From Atherix ibis (taxonomy: Eukaryota > Arthropoda > Insecta > Diptera > Athericidae): a stretch of 64,000 nucleotides of DNA. The DNA lies in NCBI GenBank assembly GCA_958298945.1, contig OY282606.1, forward strand, positions 73,643,622 through 73,707,621, given 5' to 3'. The notes beneath the pieces were generated by a model that was not told where the DNA came from, searched no databases, and was given only the letters and a program-made list of their open reading frames with translations. A program made the position numbers and the translations under genes. Position 1 is the stretch's first letter. Each line of letters opens with the position of its first letter. Below are positions 11,585 through 24,180 of the stretch, piece after piece.

Positions 11585-13563
11585 TATATAAAATCAAAGT
11601 ATTTTAACTGTCATTTAGGAAAATTTTTAAATGATATTATTAATTCGCAAATATAAACTTGTTTTTTATCCTTTTTTTTAAATAAAAAAATTTAATGTTG
11701 AAAAAATTTAACAAAATTAGAAATATTCTTTTTTAAACATTTTTAAAATATATTTCCATAAACAAATACACTATTCGATGTAAAAATATGAGCTAAATTG
11801 CAAATTTATTTTTAATTAAAACTAGTATTTTTTTATTTTTTTAAATTAAATAGAATTTTAGCTAAATAAAAATATAAATTTTATTTTCATTTAAAAAATA
11901 TTAAACGCATTTAATAAAAAGAAAAATGAACGAATAAATAAACAATAAAAAATTTAACTTTACTATTAAATACATAAATTATTTTTAATAAATATAAAAT
12001 TAAGTTGCATTTTTACTTATAGTAAATAATGATTATAGATAGAGGAAGAAAATATTAATAAATAAAAAAATTCCACATTTTCAACGTACATTTTTGTCAA
12101 TGCATAAATTAAAAACGGTGAGAGCGCGATTGATAAAAGCACACAAATGTGAGGGCGTACAAGCCGAGCCATTTTTGAATATTTTTCTTCTTCTATTTGA
12201 TTGTCTTTTTAATGTTATGAACTTCCTGCTTAGGCTTAGATGTCATTTCCTCTTTCAATAATATTCCAAAAAAATATGCGCACACACACATTCGAACAAG
12301 CACAAAATCACATACGTCAATTCGACATCTTCCCAATCGCAAATCACAGAATTTTGTTAGCCAGCTAACAACACTCCTCTGATAACAATAATAATAAAAA
12401 CCAAAAAAAAATAAAAAAATAAAAAAAAAAAATGAAAAAAAAAATGAACAAAAAATTAGAACCATCCGTTCAACTTATTATAATAGATATGAAAATATCT
12501 CATTTCCGGTGCAATTAATCAACATAAACAGATCCACTCGACAAGAACGAACACGCACACAAGCACGCCCACTAATCTAATACAAACGCGATCAAATTTT
12601 CAAAGAAGAGAAAGAAAAACGGAACAGAAAAGAGAAAAAGAATCAGCGCTGCCAGATTAATCAAGTCCATACACTACTACCAACTATTCTAATCGTTCCA
12701 CAACCGCCCCCTCCTCCCTTCAATAATTGACATATAAATCCAATCTCTTATATAAAATATGTTCGGGAGGCTCTGGCGCTCTTTAACAAATTTCGTTCGT
12801 TCATTAAAATGCACTGGAATTAGTTGTTTTTTTCTCTCTCTCGCATCTCTTCATGTCGAACATGTCATTTTCCGTCTCTTTCTTATCTGCTCTCCTTTAT
12901 ATCTGTATTCTCTCTATACCATTTATCCATAGGTGCAGTTACATTTTAATATCGTTCTTAATTTTTTTTTTTTTTTTATTAAAAGCACTAATATTTCTGC
13001 ACGTAAACCCACAAAATGCATGTTTAGATGTGTAAATGCAGAACAGGAAAAAGAAGGTGAATTTTTTTTATATAATAAAATTAGCAGAACATGAAATTTA
13101 AGGTCTTTCTTTAATTTTTTCTGTATGGTATAAATTCTATTTCGCTTGCCTAATGACAATCAAAGGGCAAAGAAAATTCAAATAAAAGTGGAACGTGGAA
13201 TAGATGAGAAACGAAATTAACATAAAGAGAGAGAGAAAAGAGAGAAGAATAACACAAAGTGGTGGTTTGTTTTCACAAACAATCAGAAAAAGAAATTTAA
13301 ACAGAAGAGAAGAGAAAAAACAACAAATTAAAAATGCTCGTAAATAGAACAAAAGATAAAATAATTTTTTTCCTTTTCCTTCCTATTCAATAATATTCGT
13401 CATATCTCGTCGTAATTGGTCGTTTTTTATTTATTCCCATTCCGTTCTGGCTTGGTTTTTGATCTTTTCATTTTTAGATTAATTTCGTTTTCGCCCGAGA
13501 GAGAGAGAGGAGTTTAAGGTTAAGGAAAGTGTTCCCTTCATTTTGACTTGAGCTCTTTTTTGC
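11585..13563. other. Non-coding, A+T-rich then mixed, no gene recognised
   Basis: The stretch 11590-12110 is nearly pure A/T. The block 12110-13560 is mixed, with CA-rich words (12270-12350, 12540-12580), a purine-rich + strand block at 13160-13370 and a (GA)n run near 13498. Open frames here encode only F/L/K-rich peptides. Confidence 0.5.
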
Positions 13564-13565
13564 TA

Positions 13566-13956
13566 CAGGGTAGCCACGCTACCTTTTTCATTTTCGTTTT
13601 TTTTTTAGATTATAATATCTGCCAGAAACGAAAAAAGACTCGTTGATTTATAACTATTCTTGTGAAAGATCAATTATTCAAACTAAGAGAAAATACTGGC
13701 AAACTTTTAATGTCAGAGTATCTCCTCCTAGCAATAACATGTTTTGGAATCTAATCTCCTAGTTTCGGGAAAACGTCCTAAGCAGTGGAATCTGTACGGC
13801 AAAGTGGCGGTTAAGATCCACCTGCCTGCCTTTACCCGGCGTTGTTCCTTTCAGAAGATTATGAAAATGAATCTAAAAATTGTCCATACAAGATCCAAAC
13901 AGTCTAGAATTTTCTACCCCAAGAGACTCAGCAGTGACCCTTTAGTGGCCACCCTG
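13566..13956. mobile_element. 391-bp MITE-like element with CAGGGT(A/G)GCCAC ends
   Basis: CAGGGTAGCCAC at 13566 and, reversed at the other end, CAGGGTGGCCAC (ending 13956) agree at 11 of 12 positions. Both ends are flanked by TA (13564-13565 and 13957-13958), suggesting a TA target duplication. The interior has higher G+C than its surroundings. An open frame of about 100 codons starting at 13744 crosses the right end and shows no transposase motif. A non-autonomous DNA transposon is the simplest reading. The superfamily is uncertain. Confidence 0.65.
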
Positions 13957-13958
13957 TA

Positions 13959-16900
13959 TTTTACTTTTATTGGGAATATTTTTCATCTAAGCAAAATTCG
14001 CGTCATAAAAAAAAAAACAAAGGAAAAGATGAAGAACGGGGAATTTTAGAAATTCTGAAAGCGGAGGGCACAATTTTTTTCCTTTTTATATTTTATCAAC
14101 CACCTTCACCACCTAGCCCCCCCCCCCTTCCAAACACAGAAATTCCAACCGAAAAACTCTTAACATGCCCACCTGGATATGGGTGGTAGGCACGTGTAAG
14201 TATATTTTGTAAACGCATGTTTTCATCCTTTTCCCCAATAATAATTTTTATTTGCCTGATTTTTACTTTTTTTTATTTATCATTTCACATTTCCTCGTTG
14301 ACCTTTACTTTCCACTAATTTATTAATAAAATTTTCTTCACAGAGAAAAAAAGTCTTTTTTTTTTGCACAAAACGATAATTTTTTTTGCACTATTTTTCT
14401 CTTTCTTCCGTTTAGGCAGCGAATCTTTTTTTTGTACTCAAATTTATGAATGGAAGTGACTTGCACGTTTTGCTCATTCACAAAAATCGTCATTCACAAT
14501 CTTTCATCGGAAAAGGTGTTTTTTTTGGGGGGTTTTAAACCATGAAATTTTAATTTTTTTTATTTTGCTAAATTTTTTTGCGGGGAGGTGAGAACGGGGG
14601 AGTGTTTAAGAGAGAGGGGGAATTATTTTAATATTACCATTTTTTTAATATTATTATATTAAAATTCTTACTATTTTTACGAACAATTTGATTAAAAATA
14701 GAAAAATTCGTGATTTTTTTTTTTTAATTAAGATTTTTTATGTTAAATATTTAACTTTAAGAATATTATATTTTGGAGAATTTTTAAAATTTTATTATTT
14801 TCTTTTTAAACTAAAATTACTTTTTTTTATAAATTTTTCTTTAATAATTTAAATAGTTTTGAGTATTTTTTGTTTTTTTAATTATAATTTCTTTAAGTTT
14901 CATATTTTTTGAACTTTCTTAAATAAGTGCAAACATATTTTAGTGATTTCTGAAATTCGAAAATACTTCTTCAAATATGAAAGTAATTTTACAATTTTTT
15001 TTATCCGACGGTAATATACTTTAATCAAAAACAAGTTCCAAATTAAAGTTCTTTGCTTAAAATTTTATTACAAAAACAATATAAGGATAAGTTACTAACA
15101 GAAGCAATATAATTTGACATAAAATATTTTTTTTAATACAAAAATTGTACAAAAAATTACCAAATTAAGTAATTAAAAATAATATGAGTAAATTTAGTAT
15201 TTAAAATGAAAATATCATCTAGAATTAGATCAAATGGTATACTTAAATTAGGAACGAAGTGAAAAATTTACTTATAAAAAAACATTTTTAAACATTTAAA
15301 TCACACGAAAATTAAATACTAAAATAGATAAATAACTTATACTAAAAGATACGGAAAAAATCGTAATACAAAAAATTTAGTAATGAAATTAAATTACTAT
15401 AAAAGAAAACAAAAAAATATATATGAAAATTAAAAAGAAAATTAAAAAATAAGAGAAACCGTTTAATTTAATTTTTAAAATTAAAAAACAATTTAGTACA
15501 GAAAATAAATTAAAAAATTCTAATTTTTTACCAGTCGTAATGGAATAAATTGAAAAAAGTACAAAAAGTCATTAAATTGTAAATATTTTTAATAAATATA
15601 AAGAAAAAGTTATTATTAAAAATAGACGAAATTTAGTACTAAAAATAGATTAAAACAAATTTCTAGAAAAAAAACATTTGATAAAAAAAAACAAGAAAAA
15701 ATTTACCATAAAAATTACAAAAAAAGCGGCCTTAAAAATTAAGCTTAAAAACCAAAAAAAAAGATTTAATAAAAAATTCAATATTTATTAAAAGCGTCAG
15801 AAAAATAGCATTTTAGGACACAATTTAAACAAAAAAAGGGTGTAAAATTACAAATATACACATTTTTTTTTCTAAATTTTAATTGCATTGTTAAAAATTT
15901 AATTGCATGTTAAAAATTTAAAGATTTTCTTTTAAAAAAAAATTATTGTAATTATAATTGGGAGAAAATTATCAGCAAAACTAGGGAAGTCAAAAATTTG
16001 TGCGTCGCATTTATCCTCTTTTTATACAGGAGAAAATTCATTCCCAAATTCAACCAGAACCGTTTCTTTTTGTTAATTTCTTGTCTTAATTTGAATTAAT
16101 AATGAAGGGGAGGGACGGGGTTCTCAGATAACTTTTTCATAATTTTCAGCTTTAATAGAAAATGGGTAATTTTTTTGTACATTTTGGCAATTTTCAAAAT
16201 TTTACACTAAAACTTCTCCGAAATGAATTTAATATTTGTGAATTGTTTTGTTTGTTCTTATTTTATAAATTAATTAGCCAACTTACATTGTTTTCAAAAA
16301 GCAATCAAAATTCCTTTTCCAATAAACGATAATCCAAGCATTTAGATTGAATTCATTTGATTTTTATTTTTTATTATCTTTGATGATGTGAAATTTTTTA
16401 TCCCTTTTCCGTTTTTTTATTATTATTATTATTATGATTATAATATTTTATTGGTTAATTGTGAATTTATAAAATTTCCAAATTTTTTCGGTAGTATTTT
16501 CAAATTTTCCACAATCAAAAGCAAAAGAATTTTTTTTCTCTTATAAATTTTCTTTTTTTCTTTTTAGCACTTAAAATAAATTATTTTATTCTTCTTCTTC
16601 TTTTCTTTTATCAATATTCACAATTTTTAATTTAATATTTACTACATTTTTCTTTTTTTAAACTTTAAATTTTCATAGGGTAACACTTTTACCGATGTAT
16701 GTAGAGAACCGATCGGATCAACCACTGTATTTTTATTTATTCCCCATAAAAGGAAGTTGTTTCGTTAATTTATTAAAACCTCCACCCAAAAAATAGCACT
16801 TTTTCACTTTTATTGAATTTTTTTTTCTCTCCACCAAAAGAAAAAAAATTAATTAATTAATTAAAGCACTCAGAAAATTTTTTATTAATTTTTTATTTTC

Positions 16901-18909
16901 CAAAAAATTTGTTTTTTTCTATAAAGAAATTAATTTTTAATTATAAGAATTTCGTTTTATTCAAATTCAAATTAGCAGGAGACTTGTTTAAGGGTATTTC
17001 TATAATACATTTTACAAATTAATTCACAATAAACGATTTTTTTTTTTACTTTTCAATTAATTGCTGCGAATTGTTGTATTTTTTTTTAAATAATTAATAT
17101 TTTGCTGTAGTAATTTTGATTTGAATTTATTTTATTTTTTAATATTGTTGATAAAAGAAAAAAAAAGAATAATTTTGTTGCAGAAAATTGAACAAAACGG
17201 AATAACTATTTATTCTTTTCGTAATTAAATTCATTTAATTTATTTTCGTTAATCAATTGTAAATATTGATTGATTAATCCCCAAAAATTTACTATATTTT
17301 CTCATCGTTTTTTTTGTGATGAGAGTAAATTTTTCTATTGAAATTGGCAACACTGTATTCTTTTTTTCTTCAAATTCACTTTATTGTAACCCACAGATTT
17401 CCCCTCATTTTATATCCTTCTCTTCCACTTTCTTTTTATTTATGAAATTATTTTTTTTCTGCTCAATATTTTTTCCTCTTCTCTATTTACAATAAGAACC
17501 AAAAACAAAATATTTATTAAAATGCATAATAACACAGTTGATAACAGCAATAAAATAAAATAACTAAAAATCAACCAAACAAACAAAAAACAGTTTTCTC
17601 TCGAATATAAAACAATAAAAAAAAATATTTTTTTTCCCTTTTTCTATTCATTCAAGAAAAAGAAATTTTCTCTTTTGCTCTTATTCTTACGTGAAGTTTA
17701 GCTTATTTTCCCTCTCCTTTTCTAATATAATTTTTTCATTCCTTTTTTCCCCGTTGCAGTGCACTTTTCATATAATTTCTTCTCTTTTTCTTATTCTGAA
17801 CACTTTTTCTCCGGTTCACCGCTTTTTTTACTTTTCTCTTTCTCAATAAAAACTGATTATTGACGAAATTTGATAAAAAAAATTAAAATTTGACACACAG
17901 TCGAGAGTGAGAATATGCAATTTTATTTTGTGTATATTTTTTCGCTCTCCTTTTTTTTTGGGTGTCTCCTCTTCTTTTCTCTTTCTTTTATTAAACACGA
18001 ATTTAATTAAAATAAAAGAAAATTTTTTTACGTTTCGTTCTTTTCTCTTTTTAAAACTTTTTTCTTTTTTTTTTTATTCAATATTTAACAACAAAAAAAA
18101 ACATCTTAACACTATATATAATTTTCAAAATTTATAAAATAAAATATCATTTTTTTTCTACCTTTTTTTTAATTGAATTCATTAAAAACAAAATCAAACT
18201 TAAATAATTTTTTCCTCATTTTTTTCTTCTAAAATTATATAAAAAAAATTTTACTTTTAATTAAAAACTTTATATTAAATAGATTTATTTAAACGAAAAA
18301 AAAAAAACAATTATTCAAAAATAAATAATTTTTTCCCGAATAATTATTTTTTTTTAACATAAATTTTTTTCTGATTATTTATTTTTATAGAAATTATAAA
18401 AATAAAAAGCATGGAAAATTGATAATCTTCATTAAGATTTTTTTTGTCCTTTTTTTTGTCTTTAAAAAAATTCAAGAATTTTGGTTTTCAAAAAAAAAAA
18501 ACTACACAATTTATGGCATAATTTGAGTTGCGTTTTATTTATTTTTATTCCAATTATTTGTGCCTTTTCCAACGTTTAGTTTTTAATACAATATAATTAA
18601 TATTATTTAGAAAACATTTTACATCTATGCTTGTTTGCCATTCAGTCAGATTGATAATTTTCAATCAAAATTTCACAATTTAAAAATGTCGCAAAGAAAA
18701 TAAATAAAATTAAATTTCTTTTATTCACTGGAACTTTTTTTCTCTCTTCCGTTTAACCGAAACTTAAGAAAATTCGTTATTTTTTTTCGGTACTTTAAAA
18801 ATTTGTAAATGAAAATAAAAAGCCGGAAACAAAAAAAAAAGGCTAAAAAAATTAATCACCGAAAATTTGATTTCCGAAAAAAATTCATGATTTTCGAATT
18901 CGTTACTTT
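13959..18909. other. Extremely A+T-rich 5-kb block, no gene recognised
   Basis: This is the most A+T-rich part of the window, with homopolymer runs, a (TTA)n run at 16419-16435 and pyrimidine-rich + strand around 17.4-18.1 kb. Scattered words such as TTTAGTAC (15.5-15.7 kb) recur. Nothing on either strand resembles a gene, RNA or transposon. It looks like intron or spacer DNA. Confidence 0.6.
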
Positions 18910-19204
18910 TTTTAGGGCTGCAATTGTAGTCGCCTTGCCTTGATCGGCGGGGTTCGTTTGGTAGCGTTTAACACTGAAAGTGGCTAAGGCCGGCACCACA
19001 TCAGATCTAAAGGCACAACGACGGTCACGACGACAGCAACGCTGTCTCGATCATTTTTACCGCTACGTTGACGGAAGCGTTGACAGAAATTGCTGAACTA
19101 CAAATTCGACCACCGCCACATTAGCAGTAGCGCAGGGCAATTGCCGCAGCAACAACAACGAAGGCAAAGAGATTTTGGCAGTAGGATTTTTGTAAATTTC
19201 TAAT
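18910..19204 (+). other. Candidate non-coding leader exon 1 (G+C island)
   Basis: Composition changes abruptly from A/T tracts to a normal-composition block with ACGACGGTCACGACGACAGC-like words and GCAGCAACAACAACG, which in flies are typical of 5' leaders. The block ends at a good splice-donor match, GTGAGT at 19205-19210. A good acceptor follows 277 bp later (see 19488). The transcription start cannot be placed. The gene is not recognised. The call rests on composition plus splice signals only. Confidence 0.3.
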
Positions 19205-19487
19205 GTGAGTGGAGAAAGAGAGAGGTTAAAATTCGACTGAATTGAAAATTGATTTTTATTAGTTTACGGATCTAAATTTAACGAGAACGATCAGGAAATC
19301 AATTTTCATAATTTAGACAATTATAACGAATAAAATTTGGCTCAAAACTGGAATAAAAAAGAGGGAAAACTTGAACTCTTAAAAAATTTTAAAACAAGGT
19401 AGCACGTAAAAAAATTTTAGGGTTGACGGTGAGCTTTTTTTTCATTTGTTTTTATGATTCTATCCATTTCACTCTAATACTTTCCAG

Positions 19488-19940
19488 AGATTGGAAAAGG
19501 CACAAATCGACGGGAAACAAAATTAGTGGAGGCGGTCTAATGCGACGCCAACGTTATCGACAACGCCGATCCGGGTTGCTGCTCCACTATGACAACGACG
19601 ACGCAACACGAAAGCCACAACCTGACTTTGTCGCTACCGCAAACGACCGCAATGGGTTTTGACGACGCGGCGAAGCTGCGCACGAAAACGGAAACGACAA
19701 CAATTTCAGTACCAGAAGTTGAGGTAAACGTAAAACCGGACAACAATGTACCGGGACGACTTTGGACAAACGATGGAGCGAGGAAAACCGAATGGCTATG
19801 GCAACAGCGACGCGCTAACGTCAACGGCAACGCCACCAACAGCCAAGACACAAAGTCGGCAACCGCTGTGAATAATGATCTTCTACTGTATTGTGGCTCG
19901 CTCTCTTTCACTACTCACTCTCTATTTGTCTATAGCTTTA
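19488..19940 (+). other. Candidate leader/first coding exon 2
   Basis: A pyrimidine-rich tract ending ACTTTCCAG (AG at 19486-19487) makes a strong acceptor, followed by a normal-composition block rich in CAACG/AACGACAAC words. Two overlapping + strand frames are open. One starts at ATG 19537 (42 codons, stop at 19660-19662). The other starts at ATG 19589 and stays open to 20062, with a T/S/N-rich start (MTTTTQHESHNLTLSLP). A possible donor GAG|GTAAAC lies at 19721-19729, which would leave 45 codons from ATG 19589. I recognise no protein family. It may be a 5' leader with upstream frames or the start of a real coding sequence. The minus-strand frame over the same block (19537-19911) is judged a shadow. 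Confidence 0.3.
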
Positions 19941-20949
19941 AAGAAATTCTGAAATTTAACCATCTCTGTCCTCCTCTGTCCACAAGCAATTTATTACTTA
20001 TACGGCAAAAAACAAATCAAAATAAATTTCACTTTTTTTTATTTTTACTATATTCGCATTGATGATTAAACAAAAACACAAGACGACCGCCTTTAATTAA
20101 TTATTTATTCTCAATTTCTTTCCTAATTATAATAATTATTATTATTTTTATTTTCTTTTTTACTTCTTTTTATTTGTAATTGTTTCCATAATCCGTTCAT
20201 GTATATTCTGGTCTGTCTGCTCTTTCGTTTTGATGCACTTACTACTACTCTCTGCCCATTGGGCAACCTCTTCCAAACAACTTCCGCACAATCGTATTAA
20301 TGAGATTTTAAACGTACGCAAAAATGAGCGAGTGAATATGAGATATAAATATTAAACAATCAATTTTGTCGTTTTAATTGATTTAATTTTACAAACAAAT
20401 TAAATCGATTAAATTTTGTTAATTTTTCCACACAAAATTATTAATTTTTCTCCTTAATTTTTACACTTTTTTGATCGCCAACTCTCTTCTCTCTTTACAC
20501 ACTCTTGTCAACCGCACGAAATACGAAGCGAACAAAATCAGATCGGTCACTTGCCGTAAGATTTCTCCTTTTTTACTCTTTAAATTATTAACTTTTCAAT
20601 TGATTTCGGATTTTTGTTAGTTTGAATTTATTTTTCTATAAAATCGTTATAGAAGAAGAAGCACTTTTTAAAGATCGACAAAAGTGAGCAGTAAGGCAAG
20701 AGAGAGAGAGAAAAAAAACACTAGCGCACACATGATGAGCAAATTGAAAAAAAAAACTTTTTTCAACAAACAAAAATATCCATAATTCACAGTAAATAAT
20801 TTTCTTCCTTTTTTTTTTTACTTTTCAAAATATGATTTTATATTAAAAAGTAAAAAAAAAATAATATCACACATTTATATCCGATATGTTAAGTTAGTAT
20901 CCATGAAAACATAGGGAAAAGTAAAACCAAATTACTTTTATTTATGTAG
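19941..20949. other. A+T-rich non-coding sequence
   Basis: This is mostly A/T tracts with short mixed stretches near 20200-20300 and 20470-20560. Nothing gene-like is visible. Confidence 0.5.
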
Positions 20950-21700
20950 CTAAATTTAGCTTTGATTGGTATTTATTTATTTACTATTTATTATGGTTGT
21001 TGGCCTTCTCTTCGCTCTTCACAAAAACCCAAAAAACTTGCACTCGATAAAACGATCCTCCCCAAATGGAATTTCTCGAGCAACTGATAATATACGAGCC
21101 GTTCCTATACTCGCGACATCCATCTATCGCCCACCACATACGATATGCTCTGGTGAACGGAGCGAGAGATGAACATATTCTTTGCTGTGTGCGTTTGCAT
21201 TGCAAGTGTGTTTATCATTGGCCTGTCCCGCACACATCCCAACAACAAGTGCCAATCGGCTTTTTATGAATGCACACTTGAAAACGAACACACCTACCTG
21301 CTAGCAGCTTCCATGTGTATAGAATGTACAGATGTGTTGGCCGTTAGTTGCTGTTAGAAGGTACATGCTGTCGCTTCTATTAAGCTAAGTACACTCGTGG
21401 AGAAAGAGATATGGACACCACGTTCCAACCATGTCAATACGTGCTATGGGCGAACTGAGCTACCATTATTTTTTTGAATGTGTGCGAACGGAAATCAGGT
21501 GCGCTCGTGTGCGTCCGTGTACGAATTTGTAATGATCTTGAAATGCCTATAAACCCACTGTCAAAAATTAATAAAATTATGTGTGAACCCCGAGCGTCGC
21601 ACGCACGCATGCATAAAACATATTCATGATCAATCGAAAGCGAACCCACACACGGTTGCGTGCACACGCACACATAACCAATCTACTATCTATTTCTGCC
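20950..21700. other. Normal-composition unique block, possible regulatory DNA
   Basis: About 700 bp of balanced composition lies between A/T tracts. Overlapping open frames of 60-80 codons occur on both strands (for example 21066-21269 + and 21434-21673 -), as expected by chance in such DNA. None shows a recognisable domain. CA/TG-rich words (ACACATCCCAACAAC, GTGTGCGTTTGC) are common. An enhancer or exon is possible but unproven. Confidence 0.3.
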
Positions 21701-22782
21701 ATTAATAAAAATCCATTCAAAATTGACGAAAACATTTGAAAATTGATCAAATTTTCATCCCAAGCGAAAAGGGAAAACAAGAAAAACAGATAATGTGAAA
21801 AAGAAAAAAAAGAAACAGAAATAGTTGTAGAAAAGGGTGGCAAATAGAATATAATTTTCTATTTTCGAAACAGAAAAGTTATTTCGAAAATTTTCAAAAT
21901 ACATCGCAGTTTTTCTGATAATTTTCCTCTGTCAATTTTCTACGGCAATAAATGAACTTTTCGAAAATGTGTGCTCATCGGTCAACATGGAAGATGAGAT
22001 GAAAAATTTTTCTGTGCCAGAGTGTGTGCGTGCGCATGTATTTGCCAGTGTGCGCTTGTGGGCACAATTGGGAGTTTGCTGATCATACACAACGTTTGTT
22101 ATTCTTCAGCGTCGGACACATGTAAGTGGAGCCTTATTGTGTTGATGCGAAGCGATGTAATGTAATGTGTTGATTTGGTTGCGAATGGGAGCATATTGCT
22201 GAGTGTTACCACTACTAGAGACCGACGAAAGTATTGCCATCGTTGGATTTTGGAAAATTCGAAACGAGTTGACATCGATCCGCCGTTTGTCGTCAAAAAC
22301 GGGTGAGTTGTCTAAAGCGGATGTTTTGAGGTATGCGAGGCAATGTGGTGAATTGACACTTGTGTTTGTTATTCATCAATTGTGTTACGTCGACAAAATT
22401 ATTGTAGTGGTGTCTCAGCTAGATGCATACATGCAACAGTCGTAAACGGAAACGACTTTTCGAATACATGCACGTGCGGAAATGAAAACGAGTTTAAACA
22501 AAAAAGGCTGTCACATCTAGCGCCGCACCGCACTTCACTAACACTGCCGTACAAACTGAAACGAAACGTAACGAAATAACACGAAAAGCCATTGCGTCGC
22601 AACGGCGCAACTGTTCACCAACATTTTGGATGGGCGTAAGACCGAAGAGGTTTTTATGAATGGAGCGGCCATAATGAATGGAATTGTGTATAAAGCGACG
22701 GTTTTTTTTTTCTTTTCTGTTTGTTCGATTTGATTTTTATTTTTATTCTTTCGGTTGTGTGATGTCGTTTTTCATATCTTAC
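21701..22782. other. Mixed-composition block, no gene recognised
   Basis: After an A/T-rich purine stretch (21720-21960), the block 21970-22690 is balanced with TGTGCGTGCGC-like words. Small open frames on both strands (22099-22296 -, 22203-22445 +, 22399-22602 -) lack motifs. A TATA-like word GTATAAAGC sits near 22688 without a convincing initiator downstream. Confidence 0.3.
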
Positions 22783-22920
22783 TTGTTAGTTTTTAGTTGC
22801 AAGTAGCTGGTAGCTGGTGGCTAGTGGCTCGTGGCCGGTGCCTAGTATTTAGTTGAGCGTTTAGTGTTGCCATTACTGTCTAGTGTCACGTCACGCTCGT
22901 TGCTACTGCGGCGCTGCTTT
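22783..22920 (-). other. Candidate minus-strand leader exon
   Basis: On the minus strand a C/A-rich leader-like block ends at the donor-like word CAA|GTAAGAT (GT at 22782-22781). Within it, short imperfect repeats of CCAGCTACCAGCTA type occur at 22800-22845. There is no open frame and no clear start site. It would be transcribed opposite to the 19-kb candidate. Evidence is weak. Confidence 0.2.
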
Positions 22921-24180
22921 TGCTAATGAAACCGCGCGCACGTTCGTTTTTTCAAAAACTTTATTTTCGAAAAGCCATATTTTATGATTTCTTCATTATT
23001 TTCACCAAAATCTATTTGATTTAAAAAAAAAATAACAATTCCCAGAATATTACAAAACAATGACCGCAAATCCAAGTCTGCTGGGGATTGCGCTCCAGAA
23101 CAATTTGCTGACTTCCTCATCATTTCACCTAAAATTCACGTCGTGTAATTGGTGGAATTCTTCGGGAAATTTCAATATTTCCATGGATTTACGCCAACTT
23201 CCTGTTGGAAACCTGAGCGACTGACTGCTACTGTTGCCACTTCAACTGCCGCCTCCGTAAATTCTCGCACCGACATCGCCGTTGCCGCCGCACCCACAAT
23301 CCTCCGCACAGATCACTCCGAACGTATACATTTTGATTGACTCTAATGCAAATTTCTCTTCGAAAATACGTCCGCCGCAATATTACAGAATACATAAGCG
23401 CACACAGCCGCGCGCATTCATAATGTAATATAATTCAAATTTCAGGTTAGTGTGCGTGTTCACCCATGCCGACAATACCCACAACTACTCTTCGAAATAA
23501 TTTCTGATGTGCGCCTGGGTGTGCGCTCATTGTAAGTTACCCGTTTGATTGTGTGGGAATTTAGCTACACAACTGCTAGCGAATGCGCAACTATACGTGT
23601 GTGTACAATTATAGTCTTTCAGGGCTTCTCAAGATGACAATACACCACCACTTCGCCTGACTAACTAGAAAGTATGGAACGACCGTCGACTGCGGAGCAG
23701 GGGTGAAGTATTCGAATCGAGCAAGCATTTTGTGAATGGCATAAATTGCTGCTCAAAGAAATTATATTCAATGAATAAGACTACATTTGTTGTTATGGCG
23801 CAGCGATTTCTGCACTGTTTCGTTTCGTGTAGGACAGAAAAAGACAAAAAGGAAAAAGCAAGAGAATGAGGACATGCTCTAGAGAGGGAAAAGGCACGAA
23901 TACAAAAAATACACATTCAAAATTCAAAACGCCAAATAATAATTTTCCATCCCATTCGGGCACATAGCCACAGTACCAACACTTCCTCTTTTAATCTTCC
24001 TTTAGCAGTTTATCAATGTACGTACGTGTACTCTCGCGGCCAAAAGAGTTTGTTTGGATGGATATTGACGTGCTTGTATTATTAAAAACGTGTACACGGG
24101 GTGCGTGGTGCCGATTATGGAAAAACGTACAGTAAAGTCCACGTCGAATTGGCCACGCTAGCACGTTAATTCCGAACAAT
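22921..24180. other. Mixed unique sequence, no gene recognised
   Basis: The stretch 23150-23640 has balanced composition with a GCCGCC/GCCGTTGCCGCCGC word cluster near 23245-23295. The frame over it (23149-23340 +, 63 codons) is short and unrecognised. No splice-supported exon was found. Confidence 0.4.

Noticed and set aside
19537..19911. 124-codon minus-strand frame over the candidate leader exon
   Set aside because: The splice acceptor and leader-like CAA/ACG words favour the plus strand. The minus product (V/S/C-rich) looks like antisense of that sequence.
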